From Rotaria sordida (lineage: Eukaryota; Rotifera; Eurotatoria; Philodinida; Philodinidae): 64,000 nucleotides of DNA. Under the pieces are notes generated by a model. The model ran no database searches. It worked only from the letters and a program-made list of their open reading frames with translations, and was not told the origin of the DNA. This document shows positions 45,509 to 59,441 of the stretch, piece by piece (position 1 is the first letter of the stretch; the number at the start of each line of letters is the position of its first letter). The translations under genes were made by a program, and so were the position numbers. The stretch covers positions 1-64,000 of the forward strand of contig CAJNOL010000099.1 of NCBI GenBank assembly GCA_905250125.1, in the 5' to 3' direction.

Positions 45509-46265
45509 TCACAAATCTTCAAGAGTTTTTCTTACACATTCGCTAACTTTTTTCTTAAATGCTGCTCTATCATCACGCCACATCACCGATGCATCAATAT
45601 TCGCTGCTGAATCACAGTTTGGATCGCTTAGCATCGATAGAACTGATAAAAGAATTGTTTCTAAAAGAGACGCAAAAAAAAAAAACGAATCGAAAGAAAA
45701 AAATTTAAATACAAAAAACAACATACCAACTGATTGAACAGGCGACCAACGTTCCGAAGGATTTTCATAGCCAAATTGATCAACACCAGGTTCATGAAGC
45801 TAGATCAATGTTTTTCTTTTTTTATCAATAAATTTACAAAAAAAGCAGATTGAACTTACAATTGATATGCATACATCACCATTTTTCTCAATATTCGGGT
45901 GCCAAATTTCCGAAATAAATTTCTATATAAATAAAAGAAAATATGATTTACACAATCGAATAACAAAATTTATACCATTTTTGGTGGTTTAATTGGATAT
46001 TCTTTCGGAAAATCCAAACGTGCTTTGAAAAATCCACCTAATTAAAATATAATTTTTTAAACAAAAAAAAAACAAATTTTTTTCTTTCAAAAAAAAAATA
46101 AACAAAAAAAATTTTACCTTCATAAAAAGTATCAGCTGGTCCAACTAAAATAACATTCCAGGCATATGGATTTGATTCATCAATAAGACCTGCACTAATA
46201 CCTTCAACAGGATGACGATTTAATTCACGTAATTGTTTGAGTAGAAGTAATGCGGAAGCATCCAT
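45509..46265 (-). CDS. UBE2G1: Ubiquitin-conjugating enzyme E2 G1
   Basis: Five exons: 46265-46118, 46037-45976, 45922-45860, 45799-45727, 45660-45509. The sum is 498 bases, 165 residues (the human protein is 170). It aligns along its whole length with UBE2G1: ALLLLKQLRELNRHPVEG, GPADTFYEGGFFKA, YPIKPPKMKFISEIWHPN, the catalytic cysteine in NGDVCISI, the acidic-loop region LHEPGVDQFGYENPSERW characteristic of the G1/CDC34 class, then ETILLSVLSMLSDPN. Known role: forms a thioester with ubiquitin and builds Lys48-linked chains for proteasomal degradation. Nothing is missing. The nearest neighbours are more than 5 kb away on both sides. Confidence 0.95.
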
Positions 46266-46549
46266 TAGAAAAATAATCTAAAAAAAAAAACACACAATAG
46301 TTTTATTTTATTTAAAGTAATAATCTATCCGATGAACACATTCGTATAAAAAATTTAGGAAAAATTTTTAAAAAAGTCAAGAATATAAAAAATTTCGTCT
46401 AATTGTAAAAATGTAATTATTTAATGACTAATTTGTTATTTAAGTTGTTTGATATTTGTTTCTTCATTTTTATCAACTAAATATAAACAAATATGTTTTA
46501 TTATTAATTGTTTTTAAAACAAACCTTTGTTTAGATCAGATTCAAATCA

Positions 46550-46645
<96 letters not shown>

Positions 46646-46867
46646 CTAAAATATAATGAACTAATTATTTTTCTATACATATGGAATATGAATAAATGAT
46701 TTTTTAGTTTCTATTGAAGAAAAGAATGATGCCTAAAAGCTAAAAATATTATCTTAGACTCGTATTTTAGTATTATCCTTGAATAATTATTGCAGAATTC
46801 ACTTGAATCTACTTTATATACTTTTGTGTCTTACGAAGATACATATCCAACTGTCGGACGCTGCTCG

Positions 46868-47363
46868 ACTCCATATTTTGGCTACAAGTGAGACTTAGTG
46901 AAATTCTAAACGGATTCAAGCCTATGCGTTATTGAGCCAGAAATACGGCGAGCTATGCATGAAAAACTTATTTACGAGATTTTCATTTGAAAGCTAGCCC
47001 ATAGACAGGTATTGCAACTATTAGAATATCTTAAAAATTTCATCTCAAAAGAATGTATTTTTCTTGAGATATCGAGTGTCTAGGACAACTCAATTCTATA
47101 ACTTGACTTGTAATATATAAGCATTCGTTCGATACTCAATATCTCAAGAAGAATATATTCGTTTGAGCTGAAATTTTGCAGAGATATATAAGTGGCTGTG
47201 AGATCTGCCTATGGATGAAAAGTTCGTAATTCAATTTTCTATGAATAGCTTACCCAGAAGTCGAAAATCTATTAAAATGATTATAACTCTGGCTAAGTAC
47301 TGCATAGGTTCGAATCTATTTAGGATTTTCTTAGTTTTCCTCCTTGTATCTAAAATATGGAGT
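46868..47363. repeat. Foldback element, about 495 bp
   Basis: Diverged inverted arms run from about 46868 and from 47363 towards a centre near 47100. Paired blocks: ACTCCATATTTTGGCTACAA on the left against the complement of ACTCCATATTTTAGATACAA on the right, GGATTCAAGCCTATGCG against the complement of AGATTCGAACCTATGCA, and TTCTTGAGATAT near the centre. It looks like a decayed MITE with no coding capacity; the target duplication is not clear. Confidence 0.6.
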
Positions 47364-49004
47364 AAAACAGGGTTATACAGTTAAATATATTCGTTCATTA
47401 GCGAATCTATATTTATCTTCTGAAACCATTTTTCTTCGCTAATTATTGTTTTTTTAATTAATATAAGAAACTATTATGAAAGAACCGATCTCACCACTGA
47501 TACGAGGCCTATTCAGACCCCACCACAACTTTATTACTAAAGGCATGACTTTCGACTTTGTTTTCGTGCTCTTTAAGGTCACTATAGTTTCTATTAAAAA
47601 CACACTTGTTTGACCCTATTGAGGGCAATCAGTATTATCCTTTTTCTTTGGCCTAAAAATTACTTAGTTTCGATGTATGTTATTTTCGATACATCTCATG
47701 ATGACGTTAATAAAATATTTAAAGAAATCTTATCTCTCTATTTCGTTTACTTATTACTGGCATGAATATCATATATATATATATAATGTACTAAAGACAT
47801 GCAATTCATATACGAAAAGAATGAAATTTGACAAGATCTTCTTACGATGAATTCAATTGTATCTCATAACAGCCTACGAAATAATACAGAGAAGACAATC
47901 ACGAAAGGTTATTTGATATGTTTATTCTCTAAAGAGATATGATCAAAATTGCTTCTTCTTGTCATTAAAAGTATTTCTCATTAATCCTCACAGACATATT
48001 CATACTAGTCATAGATAATATTAAATTAAACTTCAACTCATCAGATGTATTGTGATAATATCAATTGATTAGTAACAGTTGTTGGCGTCGTGATTAATGA
48101 ATATTCAACATACAAGTTAAAAACGCTGAGGAAATTGATTAGATATATATCCAAGAATTCTAATGATAACTTTGTGGAATGTTCTACTTTTACTTCTTGA
48201 TTCATATAAATTCGATTTTTAAGTGCAATTGTCGAACAGAAGTATACAAAAATCGAACGAGAGAAAGCAGTCTAATTCTATCTATGGAAAGTTCTCTCAA
48301 GAGAATAAATAGAAACAAGGAATGTCAAATAGATGATTTAGTTTTCTATTCTCATTAGTTCAAATAACAATGTTTACTAATCAAACTTTTGTTAATTTGT
48401 TTCAGATCGTTTGAAAAATATAATTATTATTATTTTTTTTGTTTCTACTACAATCATTTCGTTATTATATTATTTATAAACAGCTACTGTAAATCAGATT
48501 TAAAATCAAAAGATGTTTTTTTTTTCTCAATAGTGAACTTGATTCACTAATAAAATTTAATTGACCTATCCTATCAAGAGTTACTGGAAAATTCATTTGA
48601 AATATATTCAACATAAACTTTTGTAAATTTTTAATTACTTTATAACATATTTTGATTCATGAATATATATAAAAGCTAAGATAATTGTATTTAACATCAA
48701 GTATCTCACTTGTTAATTGTCTTGTAATTTCTCTAAAAATAAACAAAACAACAAAAATCAATGAAATAGTTTTTTTTTTTTTCTTAAATTTACACTTTAA
48801 TGTCGAATAAACTCCAAGTTTAAGAAAACCAAAATCAGGTTCATATAACTACATGAAGGATTTTTTGATGAAGATTCTTTTTTGTCAGTATGATTGGCAT
48901 AGAAAAATCTTTAAATTGTGATAATTGTAAATTTGGATGTCGTATCAGCATGTGTTACAATTTAATAATGTTCATCAATTGAATGAGATTCTATTAATAT
49001 ATGT

Positions 49005-50858
49005 TTAAAATTCATCAGCAGATGGGTATAAACGAATAAGGTAACATTTAAATTTTTTTTTTTGGGTTATTATTCGATCTTCGATTGTTATTTGAAGAAA
49101 TTTTATTGATGATAGCTCTAATTTTGATATTTTCATTAATAAATAAATTCCCATATTTTGAATCATACGCCTTTGAGAATGAGATATTTGTAAATTATTA
49201 GCATTCCAACTAAAAACATAGTACAAGTCAACTATAGGACATTATTCGAATGATCGACTTTTCAAATCTCATCGAATGAGTTTCTAACAATGGATATATC
49301 ATAATAATTAATGACAATACACAATGTTAAGTGTTATTTGTCTACGCTTAATAATCAGTATCATATGTACAAATATGAAAACTTACGTGGAAAAAATCCT
49401 TTTCATTCTTTTGCCAACTATGATTTATCAATCATTTATAAATTATCGATTGATATAGTTAAAGTAACCATTCCTACATAAAATATTAATCCTTTAAATA
49501 TTATAAATCTACCAATGAATCAAATTTATTTATAAATTCAGATCTAAGACACTTATTATGTACTATTTAAACAAGATTCTAGTAAGATGACTTTAAAATA
49601 TTGAACAAGAATTAATTGCTTGTTATATAATGAATAAAATCATTGTTAACAAAACATGTCAACACTATATGAAAAAAAAGCTCGTATTCAATCATTCCCG
49701 AGAGGATGACCTAGCACACGCATAAACAAATTCTATCAAAATACTTCTATCTTCTTTGACAAGCTATTGTGATTATTCGTTAATCAAAATTCATCTACTC
49801 AATCAAACCAACCAAAAAAATACTATTCTATATCTTTCAAATTGTAATTCGCAGCTAATCTTTTACATTTATATATTTTTTTCTATAATATCTACTAGAA
49901 AATTTTTATGAAATATAAGTGATCGGAATCGATAAGATCAATTCATTCAAATAATAGTTCCTTATAATGATAAAATATTTATTATACACTATTGATATTT
50001 CTATTGAAACTGTTTCGAAATCTTAAAAATCATTTTCATCCATATATGACTGTGTTTTGACTTTTAGTATAATATCTAAAAATGATATATTGATGATCTT
50101 GTATAAACTCATCAGATTTATTACCTTCTTAACCTTTATAGTGTTATGATTTTTATATGAAATTTATACATCGAAGTATCGGATATTATTTCACGTATGC
50201 GACTTTTTCAAAGCATAAGAAATTTGAAAAAAAAAAGTATCCTTTATTCGGTATTAGAGATATGCGGGACCACAATTTGGAAGTTTCTCAAGACTACGAG
50301 AAATAAATTGTCTCAACTAGAACTAAAGATTATAAATTAAATATACTATGGTTTTAAGTGAATTATCTTATAAATCATATCCTTCAGAACATCATTCGCG
50401 AGAGGCTGCTCGAAAAAGTGCTCGTCATCAACTAAATAATTCAAAGAACCAGTATTGAAGAATTTTATTAAATGTGATGCGTCTAAATTCTTGAATAGTT
50501 TTCTCTAGATCGAAACGATAAAAAAATTGGATCTAAAACATATCTCGATTCAGGATGTTGGTAGTTATAAGAATTAATATCTTTAGTTTCAATGGATTTT
50601 TACTTTCAAGATGATAATATTTACAATTTAATATGAAGTAATTCAATGAATACAAACCTATTGAGCAATTATCACTGGTATTTCATTTGAATCGAACATT
50701 CTATTTGGATGGTAATACATTTGATGATCATGCTTCATATTGATAACAAAACAGAGATGATTTTTTTTTTGTTCTATTTGAATAAAACTAAATCTACAAA
50801 ATAAAATAATTTTTGATATCTTTCTATGAATTATATTATATACACTCAAGATCATTTT
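49005..50858 (-). pseudogene. Possible degraded or unresolved gene, unrecognised
   Basis: Three exon-like pieces on the minus strand. At 50858-50658 a stretch after a ttttgtag acceptor reads with INMKHDHQMYYHPNRMF and ends at a TAG. At 50560-50340 another acceptor (ttttag) is followed by FFYRFDLEKTIQEFRRITFN and then by an overlapping frame shift. At 49213-49005 an acceptor (gtttttag) opens a last exon containing WNANNLQISHSQRRMIQNMG and ending YPSADEF. The codon use looks protein-coding, but I could not join the pieces in phase and I recognise no family. It may be a pseudogene, or a real gene with exons I missed. Confidence 0.3.
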
Positions 50859-51849
50859 AGATTCGTATGGTTAATATCATGTCTATAATAGTTTTTATTT
50901 ATAATTACATTTTCAAATTATTAATCAAATCAGAATGAAAAAAAAACCAACTCTCTCATTATCTTTCAATATTTCCATGGTTTCTTTATTTGTTTACCTT
51001 GCACATGCATATCTATAAACAAAAACTAATATCTATGTGTATAAGTTAATGTTGTATAACTCAATACATGATCAAATTTATATAACATCTATATTTAATT
51101 ATATTTCACAATGAATACAAGTTTTTTAGATTAAATTTTCTATCGATTAATATTCATATTAATTATTAATCTTCAATATTTTGATAAAAAATTGTATCAT
51201 ATTCTTATAATACATATGCAACATAAAATCATATAATATTCAATAGAGATATTTATCAAATAAGATATGAACAATATTATTTTATTTTAACTAGTAAAAA
51301 AAAACTCATACAAAATAGAAATCACGACGAAGGTCATTAGTTTACAACTATTACTATTCTACGAAATAGTTATAACCAATCGATAAATATTTATTAGTAA
51401 CTAACCAATAGAAAATAAGTACTGAACAGCTGATAGAAATCAAATAATAGTAAACAAATGCCATCTATTATTATTATTATTATTATGATAGATTATTTTA
51501 TAAGAAAAAAAAAAAAAAGATTATTTTTCAATTAATTTCAAATAATTATTTTTATTTAAATTTAAAAATATTCGATAAACTTAATTTTATAACTTGTATC
51601 AAATTTTATGATTATGTAACTATGAACGAAATGTTTTTTGTCAAAATATAATCCATACAACAATAGAAATTATATTTAGTTTTAATGGATTACATACTGT
51701 TTGAATATTTTTCTTTTTGTAGATATTTTTTGTAAAAATTCTCTTGATGAATGACTCATACAATAAATAATCAGGTGTTTATGGTCCTATTATGGTCCGA
51801 TTTTAAAGTTAATATTTCTTCGTAATAATTCATTAATGTTCAGATAGTT

Positions 51850-54118
51850 ATGAAGTCATTATTAGGAATGAATATTTTTGTTGTAATAATAAGTTTAGTT
51901 GTTTTATTAATTGGAATTATTTATCAACCATTACCAAAAGATTTTCCTCAACCATGGAAATATCGTTTTTTATCATATTGGGCTCATCGAATTGATCAAT
52001 TAGTATGTGAAAATATATTGAATTTTTTTTCTATTAAAAAAAAAAAGAAGCAAATAATTTAATTGATTATATTATTAAGGGATATTATTGTGAACAAATG
52101 AATTTATTTACTCGTATTGATTTAATACGAAATCTTCATTATTTATCAATTGGTTTATTTCAAAAACGACATCCTGAATGTCATTTAAAAGTATAAATTT
52201 GATTATTTAAACAAAACAAACTAAATAAAATCTCTTTTTTTTTTTTTAATAATATATAGGTTTATGATAGAAAAATTGCAAATGTTAGTGTACGAATTTA
52301 TGAACCAGAAGAATTAATTAATTATGAGAAAAAAACAGTAATGATTTATTTTCATGGTGGTGGATTTCTTTTAGGATCAGTTGAAACATATGATCAAGCA
52401 ACGTATCTAATGGCTAATTTAACACGTACAACACTTATTGCAGTCGAGTAAGTTTATATGAAATAATTCAATTGTTTGAATAATCAGTTAAAAATAAATA
52501 AGTTTAGTGAAGACAAAATTCTTCGAATTATCTCGAGAATTTCGATTTTATGTTATCATTAAAATCTGATTTTACTGCAATTAGGAAAAATGATATAGAA
52601 GAATTGCTTTTTTCCTGACAGTTTTAATTATAATAGAAGTTATCTTTAGATTTACATTTGAATATTTATGAAATGAAAATTCACGAATATGAACTATTTT
52701 ATTATTTTATCAAGATTTCTTTTGATAGATAGTATGAAATCATAACATGAGAGATGATTGAAATACAACAATTTTCTTTTTCGAAATCAAATTTTTAATT
52801 ATTATTCTATTGATGAAAAATTCATTGAAAACAAAAAAACTATCGATTTAAAGAATTTCAAAGATCCACGCAATATTTTCTTGATATTATGAAACTACGA
52901 TAGTGAATAGTTACTAAATAAAACTCATGTAAGACTTGTTCTTTTCTCTTTATCAGTACATTTATTATCAAAATGTCCTGTTAACACATATACTTTTGTG
53001 ATGACATCATCCCTCGGACCACGTATTTATCTTTAAAAGAAATGTAATAGAAAATTTTACAAATAAAAAAAGTACTGAATAGAACTAACAGACTTGATGA
53101 ACTATGTAGATTGTAAATGACGTTGAATTTTGTATCATTAGTAATACAAAAAAAGCAATCATGTCCAAAAATTGTCATTCATTCTGCTTGGAAGCGAAAT
53201 TGATAGAAGACAAAAGCCATAATTTCCAGCGTTTTAATTAATTTTTTTATTGTTTATAAAATTCAAGTAAAAATATTTAATATTGAAATTGATCAATTTA
53301 GATATCGTTTAGCACCAGAATATCGATTTCCAAGTGGTTTAGAAGATTGTTTATCTGTTAGTCGAGAATTATTTAAAAATGGAAATAATTATAAAATAAA
53401 TTCTAATCGAATTATATTATCTGGTGATTCAGCTGGAGGAAATTTAGCTTTAGTTGTTAGTCATTCATTAATTAATGATGGATATAGACCATATTTATTA
53501 TCTTTATTATATCCATCATTACAATTTTTTGATTTTACTTTACCATCTTATCGTTTATATTTAAAACGAAATATTCTTGGTGTTTTAAATGAAAATAATC
53601 TTCTTTCAATGGTATCTTTATTAAGTGAAGATGATATTCAAATAACAAATGATATATTATTTAATTCACATGTATCAATTGATGATAAAAAAAAACTTTA
53701 TCCTTTTATAGATCCAAATAAATATTTATCTATATCATATGAATTCAATGAAAGTCAACAAAAAAATGAAAATTTAATAAAAAATTTAAAATTTTTATTA
53801 TCACCATTAATGTCTCCATTACTTGTATCTGATCAACAATTAATTCAATTACCAAAAATTCTTCTTTTTACAACAGAATTTGATATTCTTCGAGATGAAG
53901 GTAGATTAAAATTTATTAAAATTTTTCTATTTTATTTTTCTTCTTATTAAGGTTTTATATTTGCATCTCGATTAAATTCATTAAATAAAACAATTTATCA
54001 TCATCATTTTTCTAATGCATTTCATGGTGCTCATGTTTTTTTATATGGTCCATTAAGATTTGAAATAGCTCATCAAATGATCGAACATACCGCCCAGATA
54101 ATCAGAAATCATATGTAA
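51850..54118 (+). CDS. Arylacetamide deacetylase-like esterase (HSL family), membrane-anchored
   Basis: Five exons: 51850-52002, 52080-52190, 52260-52447, 53302-53900, 53952-54118. The sum is 1218 bases, 405 residues, close to AADAC (399) and NCEH1 (408). Residues 8-27 form a hydrophobic signal anchor followed by YQPLPKDF, as in the type II membrane esterases of this family. The alpha/beta hydrolase motifs are in order: oxyanion-hole IYFHGGGFLLGS, VEYRLAPEYRFPSGLED, nucleophile elbow SGDSAGGNLA, the acid in EFDILRDEG, and the histidine in FHGAH. Likely role: hydrolysis of neutral lipid or xenobiotic esters at the endoplasmic reticulum, active site in the lumen. Intron 1 lacks a good pyrimidine tract, so that acceptor is the weakest boundary; intron 3 is about 850 bp. 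Confidence 0.9.
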
Positions 54119-56763
54119 ATATTTGTGCAAATTGTTTTTTTTTTTTTCTTTATTTTGTCTTTATTCAAATAAAAAATAATGTGGGCTTACTATAATATCA
54201 TTTTTCTTGATTCAATTCAGAGAGAGAGATTATGAGCAGAGTTTTTTCATCTGACAACGAAGAAACGTTTGCTGTTAACATTATCAACTAATTTAGATTT
54301 CGATCTGAGAATCGTTTTGCTCAGGAGTTTGTTGTTTTATGAGTTTTGATTGATTTATTTATGATAAAATTTAGAATACATTATTAACATCTTTCTGATA
54401 TAGAGTTCGATACATTTTTTGTAAATACTCAAAAAAAAAACTATTTTCTTTTTACAATACAGGTATTGTCATATGAAGACCGTCAATAATAACACTAATG
54501 ATCGAATGATTTTGTATCTGTTACTATGCATAGAAGCGAAAAGTTCTATAAAATATCAATGAAAAAAAAAATGATAATTCTGTTCAGTAAATATTATATT
54601 TGTTATTTATTACTTCAATTAATTAGTCACATTTGAGTTGAAACCATGTGCATCATGTAGACTCTAATAAGTTATGAATATAATGGAAACGGTTCGTGCT
54701 GTCGAGTTACTGCTTTTTTCTATGATATTTTTTCAAGCAAAGCCGTTGTTCCTCTGATGAACACAGCAAAGACTGATTTTTCGGATTCTCGCTTGGAATT
54801 TTACACAGACATAGATCTTACAGTCTATATGAGGGTGTGAGTCATTGTGGACCTCTCTGTGAAAAAATTGTACGTAGTGTGAAAGAGCGTTTTTCACTCT
54901 ATCGATTCGTTAAAAAAAAACTTTCACTTTTATCTATTTGAGATCGAAAAACAGTCATTCGTCGTTAACACCAAGTACTTTTTATGGAAACATGTGTTTA
55001 ATGTAATGAGCTTGCATAGTTTTCTACAACTCAAAATTGGATGAAACTTCTGTCGAATATTTTTCCATTCATAACACAAATATAGCGCTAGTGCGAATCA
55101 ACGCGAGAATCCCACCACTAAGCTAAAGATCTCGATATAGCAACACTTATTGAAGACTAAATTAGCATAGAAAACTGCGTCGGCCGATGTATAATATATT
55201 AGTCTATGTTTAAAAAACTCTTTTCCCGTATATATATAGAGGATAAAGATCTTTCATAGTGATTTTTCACTAGACAAAAAGCTTTTTATGTTTTGACTTG
55301 TTTAGATTATATTGACATTTGCGAGATGATAGAGTAATATTGAATAGAAAATAAGGTCTTTCAAAATTAAAAAAAAAATCATATGTTCGCCTGGTGTATC
55401 AAAAAAATGCCCACTGTGTAGGTGTTAGTCATCTCTTTATTTCCTTACACACACCCATTACGATTTCATTTTTCGTGTTTGAGGAAAAAAAAACCTAATG
55501 TTATCAGATACTAGTTTCTATCTCAATATCGTAGTTTTGCACGACATGAAATAGTCTTAAATGTTCTTGGAAGCACATTTTAGTAAAATAAATCAATTAT
55601 TATTTATACGACGAGATTTATCGATGTTAAGTTAAGAGAATTACTTCCGTGATCAATCGAAGAACTGAAAAGAGAGCAAAATACTAGCATATCAACAACA
55701 CCGATGAAAATACAAAAAAGAAAAAAACATTCAAAAGGAAGAAGATTATCATAATACTATATTTTGAGATAATTCTGTATAATAGTCCTTTCGAAAGTGA
55801 TAGTGTTACAATGAAAATAATTATTCTGATAATTAGTAAGCGATGCAAAAGTCTTTGAAAGAATATCAAAATATCTATTTCTGAACGATATAATATCGGA
55901 TTGACTTTGGCATTTTTTCTTTTGAAAGAGCAAACCTTAGAAAGTATATATAAAAAATAAAACGATTTTCGAAAATGTTCATTTTTTAATATTGTTTCCG
56001 TTCCTGATTTCTAGGCGAAAAAAATGTTTGCTAGCTTTTATAGAATACCAAATCATGACTTATTTATTGATTAATGTTGTTCATATCTCCTTAAAATGAA
56101 TACCTAAATTAGGCATACAACTCTTATTATTATCGTAGAGATGGATTACGTCTGAGTTTTGGCAATCAGTGCTAGTGCTTCATGCAGATTGGACCGGGAT
56201 ATTGGTTCGACCAGTCTAAAATCCGAGTCAATATCTGTTTTTATCTCTGTAGTTGCACAATTGACTAAAGGATATGTATTTTATAGAATGACAAGTCCTT
56301 AGATTCATTCTTTACATACACAAATCGGTTGATTTAAATTCGACAAACATTTCTAAAACGGTCAAGAAAAGAGATAGAATATATCAGTAATCAACCGATT
56401 ACTAGTACCAGTTTCATCGTCGTGTTACCATTAAAGTCGATGTTTATGTGATGAAACTGTAATATTGATCATGTTTTTTGTTACATGGTTGAAATAAATT
56501 TTTATTCATATATGATCGTAAAGCGCTCGCAATTAAACCTTATCGAAAGCCTTAAATTAAGAGTTTTTTAATAAGAAAGTCATTGTTATGAACAAATAAT
56601 AACAAAATGCATTTGACTAGATAAAATTCCATCACTTAGTTCGTCTGATTTTTTTAAAAATTGTATTGAAATATTTAGTCAAAAGGTTTTAATGCTCGAT
56701 ATTTGAAAAAAAAAGTCATTGCTTATTGAAGTAATTCAATATAATATTTTCTAATTTTTTTCA
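54119..56763. other. Intergenic with a relic MITE
   Basis: AT-rich, no gene seen. It contains a relic of the foldback element found in the PARPBP intron (about 54630-54850). No exon encoding the missing N-terminal half of the hAT-derived gene downstream could be found; the sequence just before that gene is full of stops. Confidence 0.45.
54630..54850. mobile_element. Degraded one-arm copy of the PARPBP-intron MITE
   Basis: Colinear with the left arm of the element at 15578-16198. Shared stretches include a GCATCATGTAG-type block, a TGTCGAGTTACTGC-type block matching TGTCGAGATACTGC, and an ACACAGCAAAGACTGA-type block matching ACACCAGCAAAACTGA, followed by CACAGACATAGATCT against CACAGAAACAGATCT. 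The opposite arm is not present, so this is a truncated older copy. Confidence 0.6.
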
Positions 56764-59441
56764 ATGGTAAGATCGTCATCAACAATAAAATCAAATATTG
56801 GTTTAATTCATATTGGTTCATGTCCATTACATTTAATCCATAATTCATTTAAAATAGGCATTGATAGTACAAATTGGTCAATTGAAGAATTTCTTAATAA
56901 TTTAGTTTTTTGGTTTAGTCGTTCACCATCACGACGTGAAGATTATTTAAAAGTAGCTAAAAATTTATCGAATGATATTGGTAAATTTATTCGTCGTTTT
57001 ATAATAACACGATGGCTTAATGCTGGACCTATAATTGAACGTGTTATTGAACAATGGACAAATCTTAATGAATATTTTATTAGATTTATTCCAATGAATT
57101 ATAAAATTTTATTAAATAATCATCATTATATACAAATAAAAAAAATTCTTGAAACAAAATCAACATTAATACGTTTAAATTTTCTTGTTTTTCTTTATCA
57201 TAATATATATGAACAAATTTTAATATGGTTTCAACAAACTCAACCATTAATACATGTATTATATGATGAATGTGAACAATTAATACGACGTTTATTTTCA
57301 TGTTTTATAAATGAAGATTTAATTCAAAATAAAACATTCCATGAACTTATAAATATTTCATTTCATAATCAAACTAATCAAAAATGTGATTCAAGTAAAT
57401 TATTTTTATTTCATGAAAATTTTATTCTTTTGAGATTTCAAGATTAAGAACAATTTCTTATATTATATTTTTCATTACAATTTAATATGAAAATATTAAG
57501 AAACTTTATCCATATTTAGTTATCTAGATCAGAAAACCTCTAGCAAGGCGTAGATGACAAAAAACGAATTACAGTATTGATTCTGTGCTACAATCAATAG
57601 TTAGAAGATTGAGTTCCTTCAACATTTGATATTTCAAGAATAGTTTATTCTTTTGGACTGCAATTTTTAGGATTGTTTCTTGGTTACAAGATCTATCTCT
57701 GAACAAAATTTCAAGACAGAATACTTTCATTCAGTTTTTTTCTTCTATGCTTTATCGGAAGTCGAACGGCACAGTAAAACAATCATAAGTGAAGATGAAT
57801 AGTGTATGAGAACGAATCCGCTTAGGATTTTGTTAATCTTATTGACTGCTATTTATGGACATAATATGAGCTCGCTCAGTGATTAACTTCAGTCATCCTT
57901 TGGTCGAAGTCGACTGGCAAAATTAATTGAAATGAAATTCTATCAGATTTAGGTAGAGTACAGAAAATTAGATTTAAATAAAAATTTAGATGTATATTCA
58001 CAAACTTACACGAAAATGTGCAACATTTCTTTCGTTATTTGAGTAAACTATTCAAAAAATGATTGTTATCATTGGCTCTACGAGATCTATTATATCTAAT
58101 TCGACAAGCCAAATTAAAAATAGAGACTTTCTTGAATATCTAAAGAATTACGCAGACCGGAATCTATCTTGAATTGAATAACGAAAATATTATCCTCAAT
58201 TCTTTTTTTTAGTTAGTCTTATTTTTTTAAGATATATAAAGGAATAGTTTATCTTAATCATTATTTCGAACTTCAGCTAATATCTTTTTTAGATTTCTAG
58301 CATGAAGATATTCAAAGATAAAAATTAAATTTTGAAATTTTTCATTGAACAAAAAAAAAAAAAAAAATTTAGACAATTATCTTTATAAATAATCAACTAT
58401 TGTTACTTAACTCTTATTTCATGAAATAAAAAAATAATAAAAACTATAAATTCTATTCTCTTTTATTTAGAATTAGAAATAGGTGAAGCAACTCGTCGTG
58501 GTTTAAATAATTTATCTGATGAAGAAAATAAATCTTTTTTTTCTGATATTCGAAATATTTATTCATCAATAACTAAAGAACTTATAAGAACATTACCATT
58601 AAATAATGATTTACTTCGACATTTACAATGTTTACATCCAATAATGCGTCATTCTAAAACATCTCATATAAGTATTATGAATATTGCTCGAAGTTTTCCT
58701 CAAATGATTATACCAGATGATATTGATCGTATCAATGCTGAATGGTATATATATCAAAATGAAAAAATACCAAATGAATGGTATGAAAAAACAAATGAAT
58801 ATCATTCAATTGATTATTATTGGAAAAATATTTTTACAATTAAAACAAATACTGGTACAGATAAATTTATTGCTTTATCTAAATTAATTAAATGTGTACT
58901 TTCATTATCACATGGTAATGCTGATGTTGAAAGAGGATTTAGTGAAAATGCTTTTTTATTAACTGATGATCGTTCATTACTTAGTGATGCATCAATAAAT
59001 GGTTTAAGAGCAACAAGAGATGGAGTAAAATTTTTTGGTAATGGAAAACCACATGAAGTACCAATTACAAAAGCTCTTATTGATAGTATTCGTAATGCTC
59101 ATTCACGTTATTGTATTGATTTAGAAAAACGACAACAAGAATTATTAATAAAAGAAAATTTAAAAAAAGAACAACAAATAAAAAATAATTGTTTTATTAA
59201 AAAACAAAATAATTTATATGATGAACAAAAATCTTTACATAAAAATTTAACAAATATACAAAAAATGATTGATGAAGGTACAGAACGTTTAACAAAAGCT
59301 ATATCATTAAAAGATTTCAAAGAAATTGAAACATCTTTATTACTTATTGAAGGTGGAAATAAAAAATTAGCTATGACTAATACACATATTGTTTATAATA
59401 CTAATCAATTAAATCAATTAAGAAAAAAACAAAAGAAATAA
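56764..59441 (+). CDS. hAT-transposase-derived protein (C-terminal half), possibly domesticated
   Basis: Two exons: 56764-57394 and 58471-59441, with a 1.08-kb intron; the sum is 1602 bases, 533 residues. The frame is intact across the join (KCDS then KLEIGEATRR). The first exon has GSCPLHLIHNSFKIG, SPSRREDY and RWLNAGPIIERVIEQW. The second has LSLSHGNADVERGFS, the conserved hAT C-terminal dimerisation motif that holds the final catalytic Glu. The BED zinc finger and the region with the first catalytic Asp residues are absent, so it should not transpose by itself. After the hAT motif comes a charged, coiled-coil-like tail (LEKRQQELL, then Lys/Gln-rich to KKQKK). The lack of frame damage suggests selection. 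The start codon is uncertain, since an upstream exon could exist; no terminal repeats were seen nearby. Confidence 0.75.

Noticed and set aside
47285-47335. GGTTCGAATC-like box resembling a tRNA T-arm
   Set aside because: No matching acceptor, D or anticodon arms; the motif belongs to one arm of a foldback element and recurs in its partner.
56764-57447. Single-exon reading of the hAT-derived gene ending at 57447
   Set aside because: A gtaaat donor at 57395 joins in phase to an exon that continues the hAT domain; the stop-terminated tail after the donor does not resemble the family.
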